Shown: positions 23,731-31,024 of the stretch, piece after piece
Numbering within the stretch: position 1 is the stretch's first letter
Layout: every line of letters starts with the position of its first letter
NCBI GenBank assembly: GCA_964542875.1
Contig: CAZIWA010000057.1
Span: 1 to 35,428 of the forward strand
DNA: 35,428 nucleotides
Reading direction: 5' to 3'
DNA from: CAZGOM01 sp964542875
GTDB taxonomy: Bacteria; Planctomycetota; Phycisphaerae; Phycisphaerales; Phycisphaeraceae
Program-made: the position numbers and the translations under genes
Notes under the pieces: model-generated
Database searches by the model: none
The model's input: the letters and a program-made list of their open reading frames with translations, nothing else
What the model was told of the DNA's origin: nothing

Positions 23731-24696
23731 ATGGTCATGAACACGAAAACGCTCTTGAATAACCTGGCGTTGCGGGCGGCGCTTTGCCTGATCCTGACAC
23801 TGGCGGCGGCGTCTGGGCTGATGGCGCAGGACAAGGATGGGACGCTCAAGATCGCCACTTACAACATGGAGTGGTTTTTAGATCCGGTGAACGTGAATCC
23901 GAACATCAAGGATATGAAGGGCGTTGCACCCAAGACCGCGGTCAATGTGGAGAAGGTGGCGCAGTGCGTCCGGGAGATGAACGCGGATGTGGTGGCCTTT
24001 GAAGAGGTCGAAAACGAAGCAGTGATCCGGAACATGCTGGGCTCCCACTTGAATGACATGAAATACAAGTATGTTGTGGTGGACCGGACCAACAGCTTCG
24101 TGGGGCAGAACATCGGGGTGATGAGCAAGAAGCCGATCACGGCGATCACCAGCCACCGGTTTTTGGAGTTGAAGCTTCCCGGGCACGACAAGACGTGGAG
24201 CTTTTCGCGTGACCTTTTGAAAGTGACCATTCAGGCGACGCCCGAGAAGACGCTGGATGTGTATGTGGTGCACTTAAAGTCCAAACGGGATTCGGGCGAG
24301 GACAAGAACTCCAACAACTACCGCTTGGCTGAGATGCTGATGGTGAAAAAGATCATCGGAGAACAGCTTGCCAGGGACCCCGGCGCGTGGGTGGTGCTGA
24401 CAGGGGACTTTAACGACACGCCTGAGAGCGCACCGCTGCGGGCGGTGGTGGGCAAGGATGAGAAGACCGGTGCGGCGCTGCTGGTGGATCCGCATGCGTC
24501 GATGCCGGCGGAGAAGCGGATCAGCTATTTGAAGGAACCGTACCGTAGCACGATCGACTTTACGCTGCTGAGCCCGGAACTGGCCAAGCGGGTGGTGCCG
24601 GATAAGACGGGGCTGCTGGTGAATGAGATCAAGGACGTGAAGATGCTGGATGGGTCTGACCATTCGCCGGTGTATGTGACGGTGGATTTGAAGTGA
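23731..24696 (+). CDS. Secreted endonuclease/exonuclease/phosphatase-fold protein
   Basis: A 321-residue protein with an N-terminal Sec signal peptide (ALRAALCLILTLAAASGLMAQ, cleavage likely after AQ at about residue 33) and an EEP (DNase I-like) domain. Landmarks are IATYNMEWF, VVAFEEVEN (metal-binding Glu), VYVVHLKS, VVLTGDFNDTPES (the GDFND catalytic block) and the C-terminal DGSDHSPVYV with the catalytic Asp-His. It would act outside the cytoplasm on nucleic acids or phosphoesters, perhaps for phosphate or nucleotide scavenging. It begins 18 bp after asnB and may be co-transcribed. An in-frame ATG at 23737 is an alternative start. A strong terminator follows. Confidence 0.88.
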   Translation: MVMNTKTLLNNLALRAALCLILTLAAASGLMAQDKDGTLKIATYNMEWFLDPVNVNPNIKDMKGVAPKTAVNVEKVAQCVREMNADVVAFEEVENEAVIRNMLGSHLNDMKYKYVVVDRTNSFVGQNIGVMSKKPITAITSHRFLELKLPGHDKTWSFSRDLLKVTIQATPEKTLDVYVVHLKSKRDSGEDKNSNNYRLAEMLMVKKIIGEQLARDPGAWVVLTGDFNDTPESAPLRAVVGKDEKTGAALLVDPHASMPAEKRISYLKEPYRSTIDFTLLSPELAKRVVPDKTGLLVNEIKDVKMLDGSDHSPVYVTVDLK

Positions 24697-24751
24697 GTGA
24701 GGAGGGGGGAAATGGCAGATGTAAGAGGGTAGATGTTAGATGTGAAAGAGA

Positions 24752-24784
24752 AGAGCCGAGGGTTTTGGGCCTTCGGCTCTTTTT
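24752..24784 (+). terminator. Intrinsic terminator after the EEP gene
   Basis: AGAGCCGA (24752-24759) pairs with TCGGCTCT (24773-24780), followed by a T-run through 24784. It lies about 55 bp beyond the stop codon. Confidence 0.85.
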
Positions 24785-24820
24785 ATTTGTGGATTTACGG
24801 CATTGCGGGCCATGCAGAGT

Positions 24821-25642
24821 TTAGACGAGGGTTTTGTTTTTGCGGATCTGGATCATGTAGGCCTGGAGGACTTTGCCGGGGCAGGCGGTGGGGTTGATTT
24901 CCTGGTGCGTCTTGACGTTGCTGAGGGAAACCTTGTGCTCGGCCTGGGCGGCTTTGATGACGGCGACGAGTGAGCGGAGCTGTTCGGAGCTGGGGGACTG
25001 GATGTCGAAGTTTCCCAGGCACATGATGCCGAGGTTGTTTTCATTGTTTCCACGGACGTGGGCGCCCTGGTAGCGTTCTTCGCGGGCTTGCCAGACGCGG
25101 CCGCCTCGGTCGACGACGTAGTGGTAGCCGATATCGCCGGCGCCCAGGCGCTGGATGTGAGACCTGCGGATGAGTTCAAGGCGTTCTGCGGTGGTTTCCA
25201 TGTCGGTGAAGACGACGGGGTTCCAGCCTTCGTGGTGGACGGTGATCTTGTTGATGTCGCCCATGGGAACGATGCGTTCCATCATTGGGCCGGAGTCTGC
25301 CCATTTTGCCCGGGGGACATAGGTGACGGCAGGAATCTCGGTCATGTAGGCGTTACGAGGCAGGCCCTTGGAAGCCGTGGTGACGTTGGGAGGCGGGATC
25401 GGGGGCTTGCCGGCCTGCTGGGTGGGCGGGGGGATGGGGGTGGTGCGTGCGGGGCCGGACTTGGGCGTGGTGGTGGGCTTGACTGCGGTGGCCTTGGACC
25501 TATCTGCGCGCGGGCGGCTGGGGGAATCGGGCCAGTCGACATCCGGGCGTTCAATGCTGGTGTTGGAGCTGAGCTGGCTGGAGCATCCTGTGACAAACAA
25601 GCCAAGGCCCAGCCATAACACTCTGCGGCGGGATTCTTCCAT
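24821..25642 (-). CDS. Lipoprotein N-acetylmuramoyl-L-alanine amidase (PGRP/amidase_2 type)
   Basis: A 273-residue peptidoglycan amidase cleaving the bond between MurNAc and L-Ala. The N-terminus MEESRRRVLWLGLGLFVTGC is a lipoprotein signal with lipobox Cys20, so the enzyme is membrane-anchored outside the cytoplasm. A Pro/Thr/Ala-rich linker (about 35-110) precedes the T7-lysozyme-like domain. Zinc ligands are the His of ITVHHEGW, the His of VKTHQEINP and the Cys of TACPG, and the catalytic Tyr lies in IGYHYVVD. The ATG 25640-25642 is chosen because it creates a proper lipoprotein signal; the upstream extension to 25741 is hydrophilic and unrelated. Likely role: cell-wall remodelling or recycling. 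Confidence 0.92.
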   Translation of the reverse strand: MEESRRRVLWLGLGLFVTGCSSQLSSNTSIERPDVDWPDSPSRPRADRSKATAVKPTTTPKSGPARTTPIPPPTQQAGKPPIPPPNVTTASKGLPRNAYMTEIPAVTYVPRAKWADSGPMMERIVPMGDINKITVHHEGWNPVVFTDMETTAERLELIRRSHIQRLGAGDIGYHYVVDRGGRVWQAREERYQGAHVRGNNENNLGIMCLGNFDIQSPSSEQLRSLVAVIKAAQAEHKVSLSNVKTHQEINPTACPGKVLQAYMIQIRKNKTLV

Positions 25643-26147
25643 GAATTCAACCCAACCTTTCGCCGGAGTGAGGCTCCGGTGCGGGTGACTTAAATCCTTT
25701 AAGGCACCCGTTATATCGTAGCAGGCAATCGTGGTTTTCAAATACAGAAACGCCGACCGGCGTTTTTGTCAGCGTACGGCCGCTTTGAGGTGTGCAAGAC
25801 CCTGTTAATTATTTTCGGCTGAATGGTGATCATGGCATGAATAAATGTTGCGGATTGCAAGAATATTTTGGGTAAAAGCATTTGGGGTATTTGTCGGCAC
25901 ATGCACCCGGGTTGTCGGGGGGCGGGTTATCGGGTGCCCACCAGGAGGCAAAGGGGAATGATGCCGCAAAATGACATTTATCTTGAATGGTGAGTTTGCT
26001 GGAAGCGCAACGACAGGCCGATCACGTGGCGGGCCTCGCGGACTCGGCGCCACCCTCCAAAGAGCAGATATAGGTAATGCCCTGATAGGGGGTTGCGGCG
26101 GAGTGGGGGAGAATCGCAGGTAATCCCTTTTTTACAGGAGTCCAGTC
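25643..26147. other. 505-bp divergent intergenic region with repeat elements
   Basis: No convincing gene lies here. It holds a G-rich stretch (25905-25945) containing CACCCGGGTTGTCGGGG, and repeat family 3 copy 2 at 26026-26060. Promoters for the amidase (minus) and small lipoprotein (plus) are expected but not identified. Confidence 0.5.
26026..26060. repeat. Dispersed repeat family 3, copy 2
   Basis: 26031-26056 is identical over 26 bp to 8410-8435. In this copy GTGGCG (26026-26031) pairs with CGCCAC (26047-26052), supporting a hairpin. Confidence 0.75.
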
Positions 26148-26597
26148 ATGAAACGTACAGCACTTTTAGCGGGCTTGATGGCGGTTTGTGCGGCCGGCGC
26201 CTTGGCAGGCTGTGCGCATGAGAAGGCGTGCGATCTGGGCAGCGTGGGATTGGTCGGCATGTGGTCTGGCGAATCCAACGTGGTGACGGCCAAAAATGGG
26301 TTCGCCAAGGGGCAACGGACGATCACGATCAAGGATCAGCAGGGGACGGAGTTCACCGGGGAGAACACCTGGGCCGCCAACGTGATGGGCAAGCCGGTGA
26401 GGGCGACGGAGAAGGTGATCGGCACGTATGACCCGGCGACCGGGTGCGTGTACATCTCCGAGGTGGACGACACGGGCATGATGGTGGGTCGGCTGCTGGA
26501 CAAGGACACCCTGGAAGTGGTGTATATGGAGTCCGGGGCGGATGCGGCGACGTTTCGCGCGGTACTCAAGCGGCAAGGGAGTGGCGCCAAGAAGTGA
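26148..26597 (+). CDS. Small lipoprotein of unknown function
   Basis: A 149-residue exported lipoprotein. MKRTALLAGLMAVCAAGALA is a lipoprotein signal with lipobox LAGC (Cys22). The mature part is beta-rich: GLVGMWSGESNVV, QRTITIKDQQGTEFTGENTW, RATEKVIGTYDPATGCVYI and DTLEVVYMESG. This reads like a small beta-barrel of the lipocalin/DUF1579 sort, in which a GxW motif opens the barrel. That fold is inferred. The start is firm: AGGAG lies 7 nt upstream of the ATG. No functional link to the neighbours is evident. Confidence 0.85.
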   Translation: MKRTALLAGLMAVCAAGALAGCAHEKACDLGSVGLVGMWSGESNVVTAKNGFAKGQRTITIKDQQGTEFTGENTWAANVMGKPVRATEKVIGTYDPATGCVYISEVDDTGMMVGRLLDKDTLEVVYMESGADAATFRAVLKRQGSGAKK

Positions 26598-26745
26598 GGC
26601 GTCGAGTGAGTGTGCGCAACGGGAGTCCGGGGGTCAGAACCAGCCCCAAGCAACCGGAGCATGGGAGTTGAGTCATTACAGGTGGGTTACTCAATCCGGA
26701 GGTACATGCTGGTACCGCTGGGGATGAATTAAGAGAAGCTCAAAA

Positions 26746-26777
26746 GAAAAACCCAGGCCAATTGGCCTGGGTTTTTC
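26746..26777. terminator. 32-bp perfect palindrome, bidirectional terminator
   Basis: A perfectly self-complementary sequence is centred between 26761 and 26762. It has AAAAACCCAGGCC on one side and its complement ending in GGGTTTTT on the other. It lies between the convergent lipoprotein and iscA genes, so each strand sees a GC stem followed by a T-run. Confidence 0.85.
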
Positions 26778-26801
26778 AAGAAGGGCAGGTTGTATGCAGG
26801 C

Positions 26802-27134
26802 TCAGGCGCTGAAGGAGCTGCCGCAGCCGCAGGTGCCGGAGGCGTTGGGGTTGTTGAACACGAAGCCGCGGCCCATGATTTCATCTTTGAAGTCGATGGT
26901 GACGCCGTTGAGGTAGAGGTAGCTCTTGGGGTCGCAGATCACGGTGATGCCGTGCTTCTCGAACTTTTCGTCGTTGTCCTTTTCCTGTTCGGTGAGGTCC
27001 AGGAGGTAGGAGAAGCCGGAGCAGCCGCCGCCTTTGACGCCGACGCGGAGACGGACTTTGGTGGCTTCAAATTCGTTCTGCTGGATGATCGCCTTGATCT
27101 CGCGAGCAGCTGTTTCAGAGAGGTCGATGGCCAT
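26802..27134 (-). CDS. iscA: HesB/IscA-family iron-sulphur cluster carrier
   Basis: A 110-residue A-type carrier that delivers Fe-S clusters from the IscU scaffold to apo-proteins. The three cluster-binding cysteines are present: C38 in GGGCSGFSY, and C102/C104 in SGTCGCGSSF at the C-terminus. Length is standard. It is preceded by CGGAG seven bases before the ATG. It lies 106 bp after iscU on the same strand but has its own extended -10 promoter, so it can be expressed apart from the main operon. Confidence 0.95.
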   Translation of the reverse strand: MAIDLSETAAREIKAIIQQNEFEATKVRLRVGVKGGGCSGFSYLLDLTEQEKDNDEKFEKHGITVICDPKSYLYLNGVTIDFKDEIMGRGFVFNNPNASGTCGCGSSFSA

Positions 27135-27175
27135 GATGATGACTCCGAATAGTTTGCTTTTAAAAGGACTGAAAG

Positions 27176-27184
27176 ATTATAGCA
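27176..27184 (-). promoter_or_regulatory. Extended -10 promoter of iscA
   Basis: Read on the minus strand, TGC-TATAAT spans 27184-27176: a consensus -10 with the upstream TG of an extended -10 element. No good -35 is needed for this class and none is seen. Transcription would start near 27169, about 35 nt before the iscA ATG. Confidence 0.6.
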
Positions 27185-27200
27185 CGGTTTTTGTGCGTGT

Positions 27201-27225
27201 CCCTGTTGACGACGTGTCAACAGGG
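27201..27225 (-). terminator. 10-bp hairpin after iscU
   Basis: CCCTGTTGAC (27201-27210) pairs perfectly with 27216-27225 around a 5-nt loop. It begins 15 bp beyond the iscU stop. There is no T-run, so it may protect the iscU mRNA end or reduce read-through into iscA. Confidence 0.55.
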
Positions 27226-27240
27226 GGAAAGTTTTGAGGC

Positions 27241-27663
27241 TCAGGCTTTGGTGGAAGCGGTTTCGTGGCTGGAGACGGTGGCGTCCTGCTTTTTCTTGTA
27301 GTCGGCGATGGCGCTCTTGATGGCGTCTTCGGCGAGGACGGAGCAGTGGATTTTCACCGGGGGGAGCGAGAGTTCCTGAACGATGTCGGTGTTCTTGATT
27401 TCCATGGCTTGGTCAAGGCTCTTGCCCTTGAGCCACTCGGTGGCGAGGGAGGAAGAGGCGATGGCGCTGCCACAGCCGAAGGTTTTGAACTTGGCGTCGA
27501 TGATCATGCCGGTCTTTTCGTCGACCTGGATCTGAAGCTTCATGACGTCGCCACATTCGGGTGCGCCGACGACACCGGTGCCGACGTTCTTGGCGTCCTT
27601 GGGGAGGCTGCCGACGTTGCGGGGGTGTTCGTAGTGGTCGAGGACTTTTTCGCTGTAAGCCAT
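27241..27663 (-). CDS. iscU: Fe-S cluster assembly scaffold IscU
   Basis: A 140-residue scaffold on which IscS-derived sulphur and iron form a [2Fe-2S] cluster. The ligands C37 (APECGD), D39, C64 (FGCGSAIA) and C107 (KIHCSVL) are all present. LPPVK at 100-104 is the docking motif for the HscA-type Hsp70, although no hscA/hscB is in this window. The C-terminal tail (KKKQDATVSSHETASTKA) is longer than usual. AAGGAG lies 7 nt before the ATG. It is 23 bp after the vapD-like gene in the same operon. Confidence 0.96.
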   Translation of the reverse strand: MAYSEKVLDHYEHPRNVGSLPKDAKNVGTGVVGAPECGDVMKLQIQVDEKTGMIIDAKFKTFGCGSAIASSSLATEWLKGKSLDQAMEIKNTDIVQELSLPPVKIHCSVLAEDAIKSAIADYKKKQDATVSSHETASTKA

Positions 27664-27686
27664 GATGAGGCTCCTTAGGGTTGAGG

Positions 27687-28067
27687 TTAGCTGCCGGAGC
27701 CGTTTTTGACGGCGGGCATGAGGTCGTTGAACTCTTCGATGCGGAGCATCCGGATGTCACGGACGCAGGAAGAAAACCAGGGGAGTTGTTTGGCCAGATC
27801 GGTGGTGGCCAGGACGCAGGTGACGGCATTGATCTGGGGTCCGCCGAAGTAGACGCTGCCTTGCTGACGGGTGAAGCCGTGAGCAATGAGGGTCTTTTTA
27901 ATTTCGGCGTAGGCGTTGTTGTAGGGATCGCCATAAACCTGGCGAAGGGATTCAATGTCCATGTCGCACGCGATGGCGTACATCCTGTGCGAGCCTTCCG
28001 GAAATGGGGCATTGAGCGAGAGGGAGTCGATGGATGGACGGACTTTGGTGTTGCTGATGACTGTCAT
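27687..28067 (-). CDS. VapD-family endoribonuclease-like protein with N-terminal extension
   Basis: A 126-residue protein. From residue 29 it matches the virulence-associated protein D family: MYAIACDMD, then the helix YNNAYAEIKKTLIAHGF, then RQQGSVYFGG, VTCVLATTDLAKQLPWFSSC and VRDIRMLRIEEFNDLMPAV. VapD proteins are Cas2-related ferredoxin-fold RNases; H. pylori HP0315 cleaves mRNA. The acidic residue in the first strand (D35 or D37) is retained. The 28-residue N-terminal extension is real, since AAAGGAG lies six bases before the ATG 28065-28067; typical VapD starts at the MYAIA. It sits between iscS (61 bp) and iscU (23 bp). No antitoxin gene is adjacent. Confidence 0.87.
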   Translation of the reverse strand: MTVISNTKVRPSIDSLSLNAPFPEGSHRMYAIACDMDIESLRQVYGDPYNNAYAEIKKTLIAHGFTRQQGSVYFGGPQINAVTCVLATTDLAKQLPWFSSCVRDIRMLRIEEFNDLMPAVKNGSGS

Positions 28068-28128
28068 TTCGAACTCCTTTCTCTAACTCTTTTGTAACCC
28101 TGAACAAGCCAATGACGAAACGTTTTCT

Positions 28129-29370
28129 TTAGTGATGGCCCCATTCAACCTTGGAGGGGTCGATGCCTTCGAGGGCCATTTCGTAGAGCGGGGACATATC
28201 GCGGAGCCGGTTGACGCCGGAGATGACCTTGGCGATGACGAAGTCGACTTCTTCCTCGGTGGTGAAGCGGCCCATGCTGAAGCGGATGGAGCTGTGGGCG
28301 AGTTCATCGCCCAGGCCCAGACCCTTGAGCACGTAGCTGGGCTCCAGGGATGCGCTGGTGCAGGCCGAGCCGGAGGAGACGGCGATTTCCTTGATGGCCA
28401 TCATCATGGATTCGCCTTCGACGTAGGCGAAGCTCATGTTGCTGGTGTGGGGGAGCCGGCGTTCAACGTGGCCGTTGATGTAGGAGTAGGGGAGCGCGGC
28501 GAGGATGGCGGTTTCCAGCTTGTTGCGGAGCTTGAGGAGCCGTGCTGCGTCGGCTTGCATTTCAGCGCCGGCGATTTCGGCGGCGGCGCCCATGCCGACG
28601 ATGCCGGGGACGTTAAGGGTGCCCGAGCGCATGCCGCGTTCGTGCCCGCCGCCGTCGAGGATGGGGGTGAGGCGGACGCGGGGCTTGCGGCGGCGGACGT
28701 AGAGGAAGCCGACGCCCTTGGGGCCGTACATTTTATGGGCCGAAGCGGAGAGGAGATCGACGCCGAATTTTTCGACATCGACGGGGATCTTGCCGACGGC
28801 CTGGGTGGCATCGGTGTGGAAGATCACATCGCGCTCTTTGCAGAGCTTGCCGATTTCCTCGATTTCGTTGATGGTGCCGATTTCGTTGTTGGCCCACATG
28901 ATGGAGACGAGGATGGTGTCAGGGCGCATGGCGGCCTTGACCTGGCTGGCGTAGATGACGCCGTCTTTGTTGGGCTCAAGCCAGGTGACGGAGAAGCCGT
29001 CTTTCTGGAGGCGCTTGAAGGGGTCGAGGACCGCTTTGTGTTCATGGATGGCGGTGATGATGTGCATCCCCTTGTCCTTGTACATGTCGGCGGTGCCTTT
29101 GATGGCAAGGTTGTTGGACTCGGTGGAGCCGGAGGTCCAGACAATTTCCTTGTCGCTGGCGCCGATGAGTTTGGCGACCTGTTCGCGGGCCTTGTCGACG
29201 GCTTCTTCAGCCTCCCAGCCGAACTTGTGGCTGCGGCTGGCGGCGTTGCCAAAGCGGTTGGTGAGGTAAGGCATCATCGCTTCCAGCACGCGGGGGTCCA
29301 GCGGGGTGGTGGCGTTGTAGTCCATGTAGATGGGGAATTGGAGCCCCGAGTTTTGTGCGCTGGTGATCAT
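28129..29370 (-). CDS. iscS: Cysteine desulfurase IscS
   Basis: A 413-residue PLP enzyme that takes sulphur from cysteine and passes it to IscU. The N-terminal MDYNATTPLDPRV, the PLP region IHEHKAV (around H111), the Schiff-base Lys K213 in SAHKMYGPKG, and the persulphide Cys C337 in SSGSACTSASLEPSYVL are all in place. The long C-terminal loop and length indicate the group I (IscS/NifS) rather than SufS type. The ATG 29368-29370 is supported by AAGGA nine bases upstream; a longer open frame to 29478 would overlap the rrf2 gene. It is the first enzyme of the operon, 71 bp after the regulator. Confidence 0.96.
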   Translation of the reverse strand: MITSAQNSGLQFPIYMDYNATTPLDPRVLEAMMPYLTNRFGNAASRSHKFGWEAEEAVDKAREQVAKLIGASDKEIVWTSGSTESNNLAIKGTADMYKDKGMHIITAIHEHKAVLDPFKRLQKDGFSVTWLEPNKDGVIYASQVKAAMRPDTILVSIMWANNEIGTINEIEEIGKLCKERDVIFHTDATQAVGKIPVDVEKFGVDLLSASAHKMYGPKGVGFLYVRRRKPRVRLTPILDGGGHERGMRSGTLNVPGIVGMGAAAEIAGAEMQADAARLLKLRNKLETAILAALPYSYINGHVERRLPHTSNMSFAYVEGESMMMAIKEIAVSSGSACTSASLEPSYVLKGLGLGDELAHSSIRFSMGRFTTEEEVDFVIAKVISGVNRLRDMSPLYEMALEGIDPSKVEWGHH

Positions 29371-29441
29371 GGTCGTCTGTCCTTCTGGAGTGTCGCGCGC
29401 TGCTTGGCGGGCGTGATGCTTGGGAGGCTGGAGGCGGGGGG

Positions 29442-30023
29442 TTAGACGGTGCCGAGTTCCTGGACTTTTTTGAGCCATCCGGGTGTGGAGGCGTCGTTTG
29501 AACCGGGTTCATCCGGCTCGGTGTCCTGAGCAAGCTCCAGTGGGGGCCTGCGGAACCGGGGCGAGGCATTGGAGCCGAGGCTGGCGAGCGGGACGTCGAC
29601 TTTGCTGTCGAACAGGTCGGCAAGCGTGACGGATTGAAAGAACTCGCGGAGCCGGTCGTTAAGCCGGCGCATGGGTTCGCGGATGGGGCATTTGCAGGCG
29701 ATGGCGCAGCTTTGCCCGAGGATGGGAAGGTCGTCACTGCAGTCGACGAGTTGGACGGGGCCTTCGGTGGCGGTGATGACGTCGATGAGGGTGATCCTGG
29801 CGGCGGGCTGGGCGAGGGTGTAGCCGCCTGTGGGCCCGCGGGTGGAATCGACGATCTTGGCCAGATGGAGGTCTTTAAGGATGTTGGCGGCGAGAGCGAC
29901 GGGGAGGCCGTGCTCATCAGCAAGCTTGCGGGCACTGACCGGGGGTGCGCCTTCCTTGGCGCGCTGGGCCAGACAGGCCAGTGCGACGAGGGCGTAATCG
30001 GTTTTTTTGGTCAGGCTGATCAT
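29442..30023 (-). CDS. Rrf2/IscR-family transcriptional regulator
   Basis: A 193-residue winged-helix regulator of the Rrf2 family. The N-terminal MISLTKKTDYALVALACLA and DEHGLPVALAANILKDLHLAKIVDSTRGPTGGY (given here only as the family landmarks TDYAL and RGPTGGYTLA) form the DNA-binding domain. Four cysteines follow in CSDDLPILGQSCAIACKC, the place where IscR, NsrR and RsrR hold their Fe-S cluster. About 50 extra residues rich in Pro/Ser/Asp form a C-terminal tail. The ATG 30021-30023 has AGAGG ten bases upstream. It leads the isc operon and probably senses cluster status and controls its own promoter. Confidence 0.92.
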   Translation of the reverse strand: MISLTKKTDYALVALACLAQRAKEGAPPVSARKLADEHGLPVALAANILKDLHLAKIVDSTRGPTGGYTLAQPAARITLIDVITATEGPVQLVDCSDDLPILGQSCAIACKCPIREPMRRLNDRLREFFQSVTLADLFDSKVDVPLASLGSNASPRFRRPPLELAQDTEPDEPGSNDASTPGWLKKVQELGTV

Positions 30024-30082
30024 GGGACGCAAACCTCTGCGAGAAATGGCGCAACGGAAGTTGCACCTAAGTCTCAGCCCAT

Positions 30083-30150
30083 ATATTAGCACCATTCCGG
30101 TACGAGATCAAAGATAAAGTGAAAGAACCGTACCAGAATGGTACGGTTCT
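30083..30150 (-). promoter_or_regulatory. isc operon promoter with two operator-like sites
   Basis: On the minus strand, TTGATC (30111-30106) and TAATAT (30088-30083) are 17 bp apart, an almost ideal promoter. The spacer contains CGTACCGGAATGGTG (30104-30090). Upstream is a perfect 27-bp palindrome at 30124-30150 with arms AGAACCGTACCA and its complement around GAA. Both share ACCA-N3-(T/C)GGTACG. The centres are about 41 bp apart, four helical turns. Binding at the spacer site would block RNA polymerase, so autorepression by the Rrf2 protein is likely. Confidence 0.75.
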
Positions 30151-30192
30151 AGAATTAACTGCGCTAATACTATTGTGTAAGCGTAGCTTATT

Positions 30193-30831
30193 TCAATAGT
30201 TGTATTTGACGAATTTGCCGACGACTTTTACACAGCGCAGGACGGATTCACGGGGGACGATGATGGGGGGGTAGCGGGGGTTGTCGGCGCGGAGTTCGAC
30301 GCGGTCTTCGGGGACCTGGATGACGCGTTTGAAGGTGTTGCCGTCGCCGAATTTGGAGTCGAGCTGGACGAAGCAGGCGTCACCGGACTTGATTTGGGCG
30401 CGTGGGGAACAGATGAGGATGTCGCCGGTTTGCCATTCGGGGACCATGGAATCGCCGACGACCTGAACGGCGAAGGCGTCGGGGTCGCCGACGGCTTCGG
30501 GGTAGATGGGGCAGAAGGAGTAGTTGTCGCGGCCCACGTCCTGGTAGTCACGGGTGATGCCGGCGGTGGTCTGGTTGACGATGGGGATGCCAGCGCCTTT
30601 GACGGTGTGCTCAGAGGGTGGGCGGGAGCGCCAGGCGAGGTCGAATTGGTCGGTGGTGAGGCCCATGGCCTCGGCGACCTTGCGGTAGTTGCTGCCTCGC
30701 ATTTTGGGGGATTCCATTTGCTCGGCGTTGGAGATGGTCTGGCTGGAGAGCCCGGCCCGGATGGCGAGGTCCTCTTGGCTGAGGTGCCTTGCTTCACGGA
30801 GTGCTTTGAGTGCTTTTCCAAAATGGGCCAT
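30193..30831 (-). CDS. LexA/CI-like repressor: Xre HTH plus S24 autoprotease
   Basis: A 212-residue two-domain repressor. The N-terminal Xre HTH spans residues 4-62 (LSQEDLAIRAGLSSQTISNAEQ). The C-terminal S24 domain has the Ser-Lys dyad S128 (VVGDSMVPEWQTGDI) and K168 (NTFKRVIQV). IPIVNQTTAG aligns with the region before the LexA cleavage site, making A90-G91 the probable self-cleavage bond. The protein should therefore be inactivated by RecA filaments after DNA damage. AAAGGAG precedes the ATG by 10 bases. No phage genes surround it, so it may be a stand-alone SOS-type regulator or a prophage relic. Confidence 0.9.
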   Translation of the reverse strand: MAHFGKALKALREARHLSQEDLAIRAGLSSQTISNAEQMESPKMRGSNYRKVAEAMGLTTDQFDLAWRSRPPSEHTVKGAGIPIVNQTTAGITRDYQDVGRDNYSFCPIYPEAVGDPDAFAVQVVGDSMVPEWQTGDILICSPRAQIKSGDACFVQLDSKFGDGNTFKRVIQVPEDRVELRADNPRYPPIIVPRESVLRCVKVVGKFVKYNY

Positions 30832-30846
30832 GGTATTGAATCTCCT

Positions 30847-30866
30847 TTGTATAAATTACTATACAA
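30847..30866 (-). promoter_or_regulatory. Palindromic operator at the S24 repressor promoter
   Basis: TTGTATA (30847-30853) and TATACAA (30860-30866) form a perfect 20-bp inverted repeat with a 6-bp spacer. On the minus strand its TATAGT is a plausible -10, with TTGAGA or CTTGAG upstream as -35. The position, 15 bp before the start codon, fits autorepression. Confidence 0.65.
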
Positions 30867-31024
30867 CAGCGATTGAAATCTCAAGTAGGTTAGGAGCTAA
30901 ATTTTGTTCGAGGTGGTTATTTTGAGATAATTTTTAGATTTTATCGGACTAAGTAGGGGCGAAAATTCAAGACATTTAAGAAAGTACAAGTTTTAGAAAG
31001 GGGCTGAACGTTGTTCAGGGTGAC

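Noticed and set aside
25805..26053. 82-residue minus-strand open frame
   Set aside because: It overlaps a dispersed repeat and G-rich sequence and has no start signal or recognisable domain.
28132..29445. Plus-strand 437-residue open frame
   Set aside because: It is the shadow of iscS; the composition is Gly/Ala/Val/Asp with no domain, and it lacks a ribosome-binding site.
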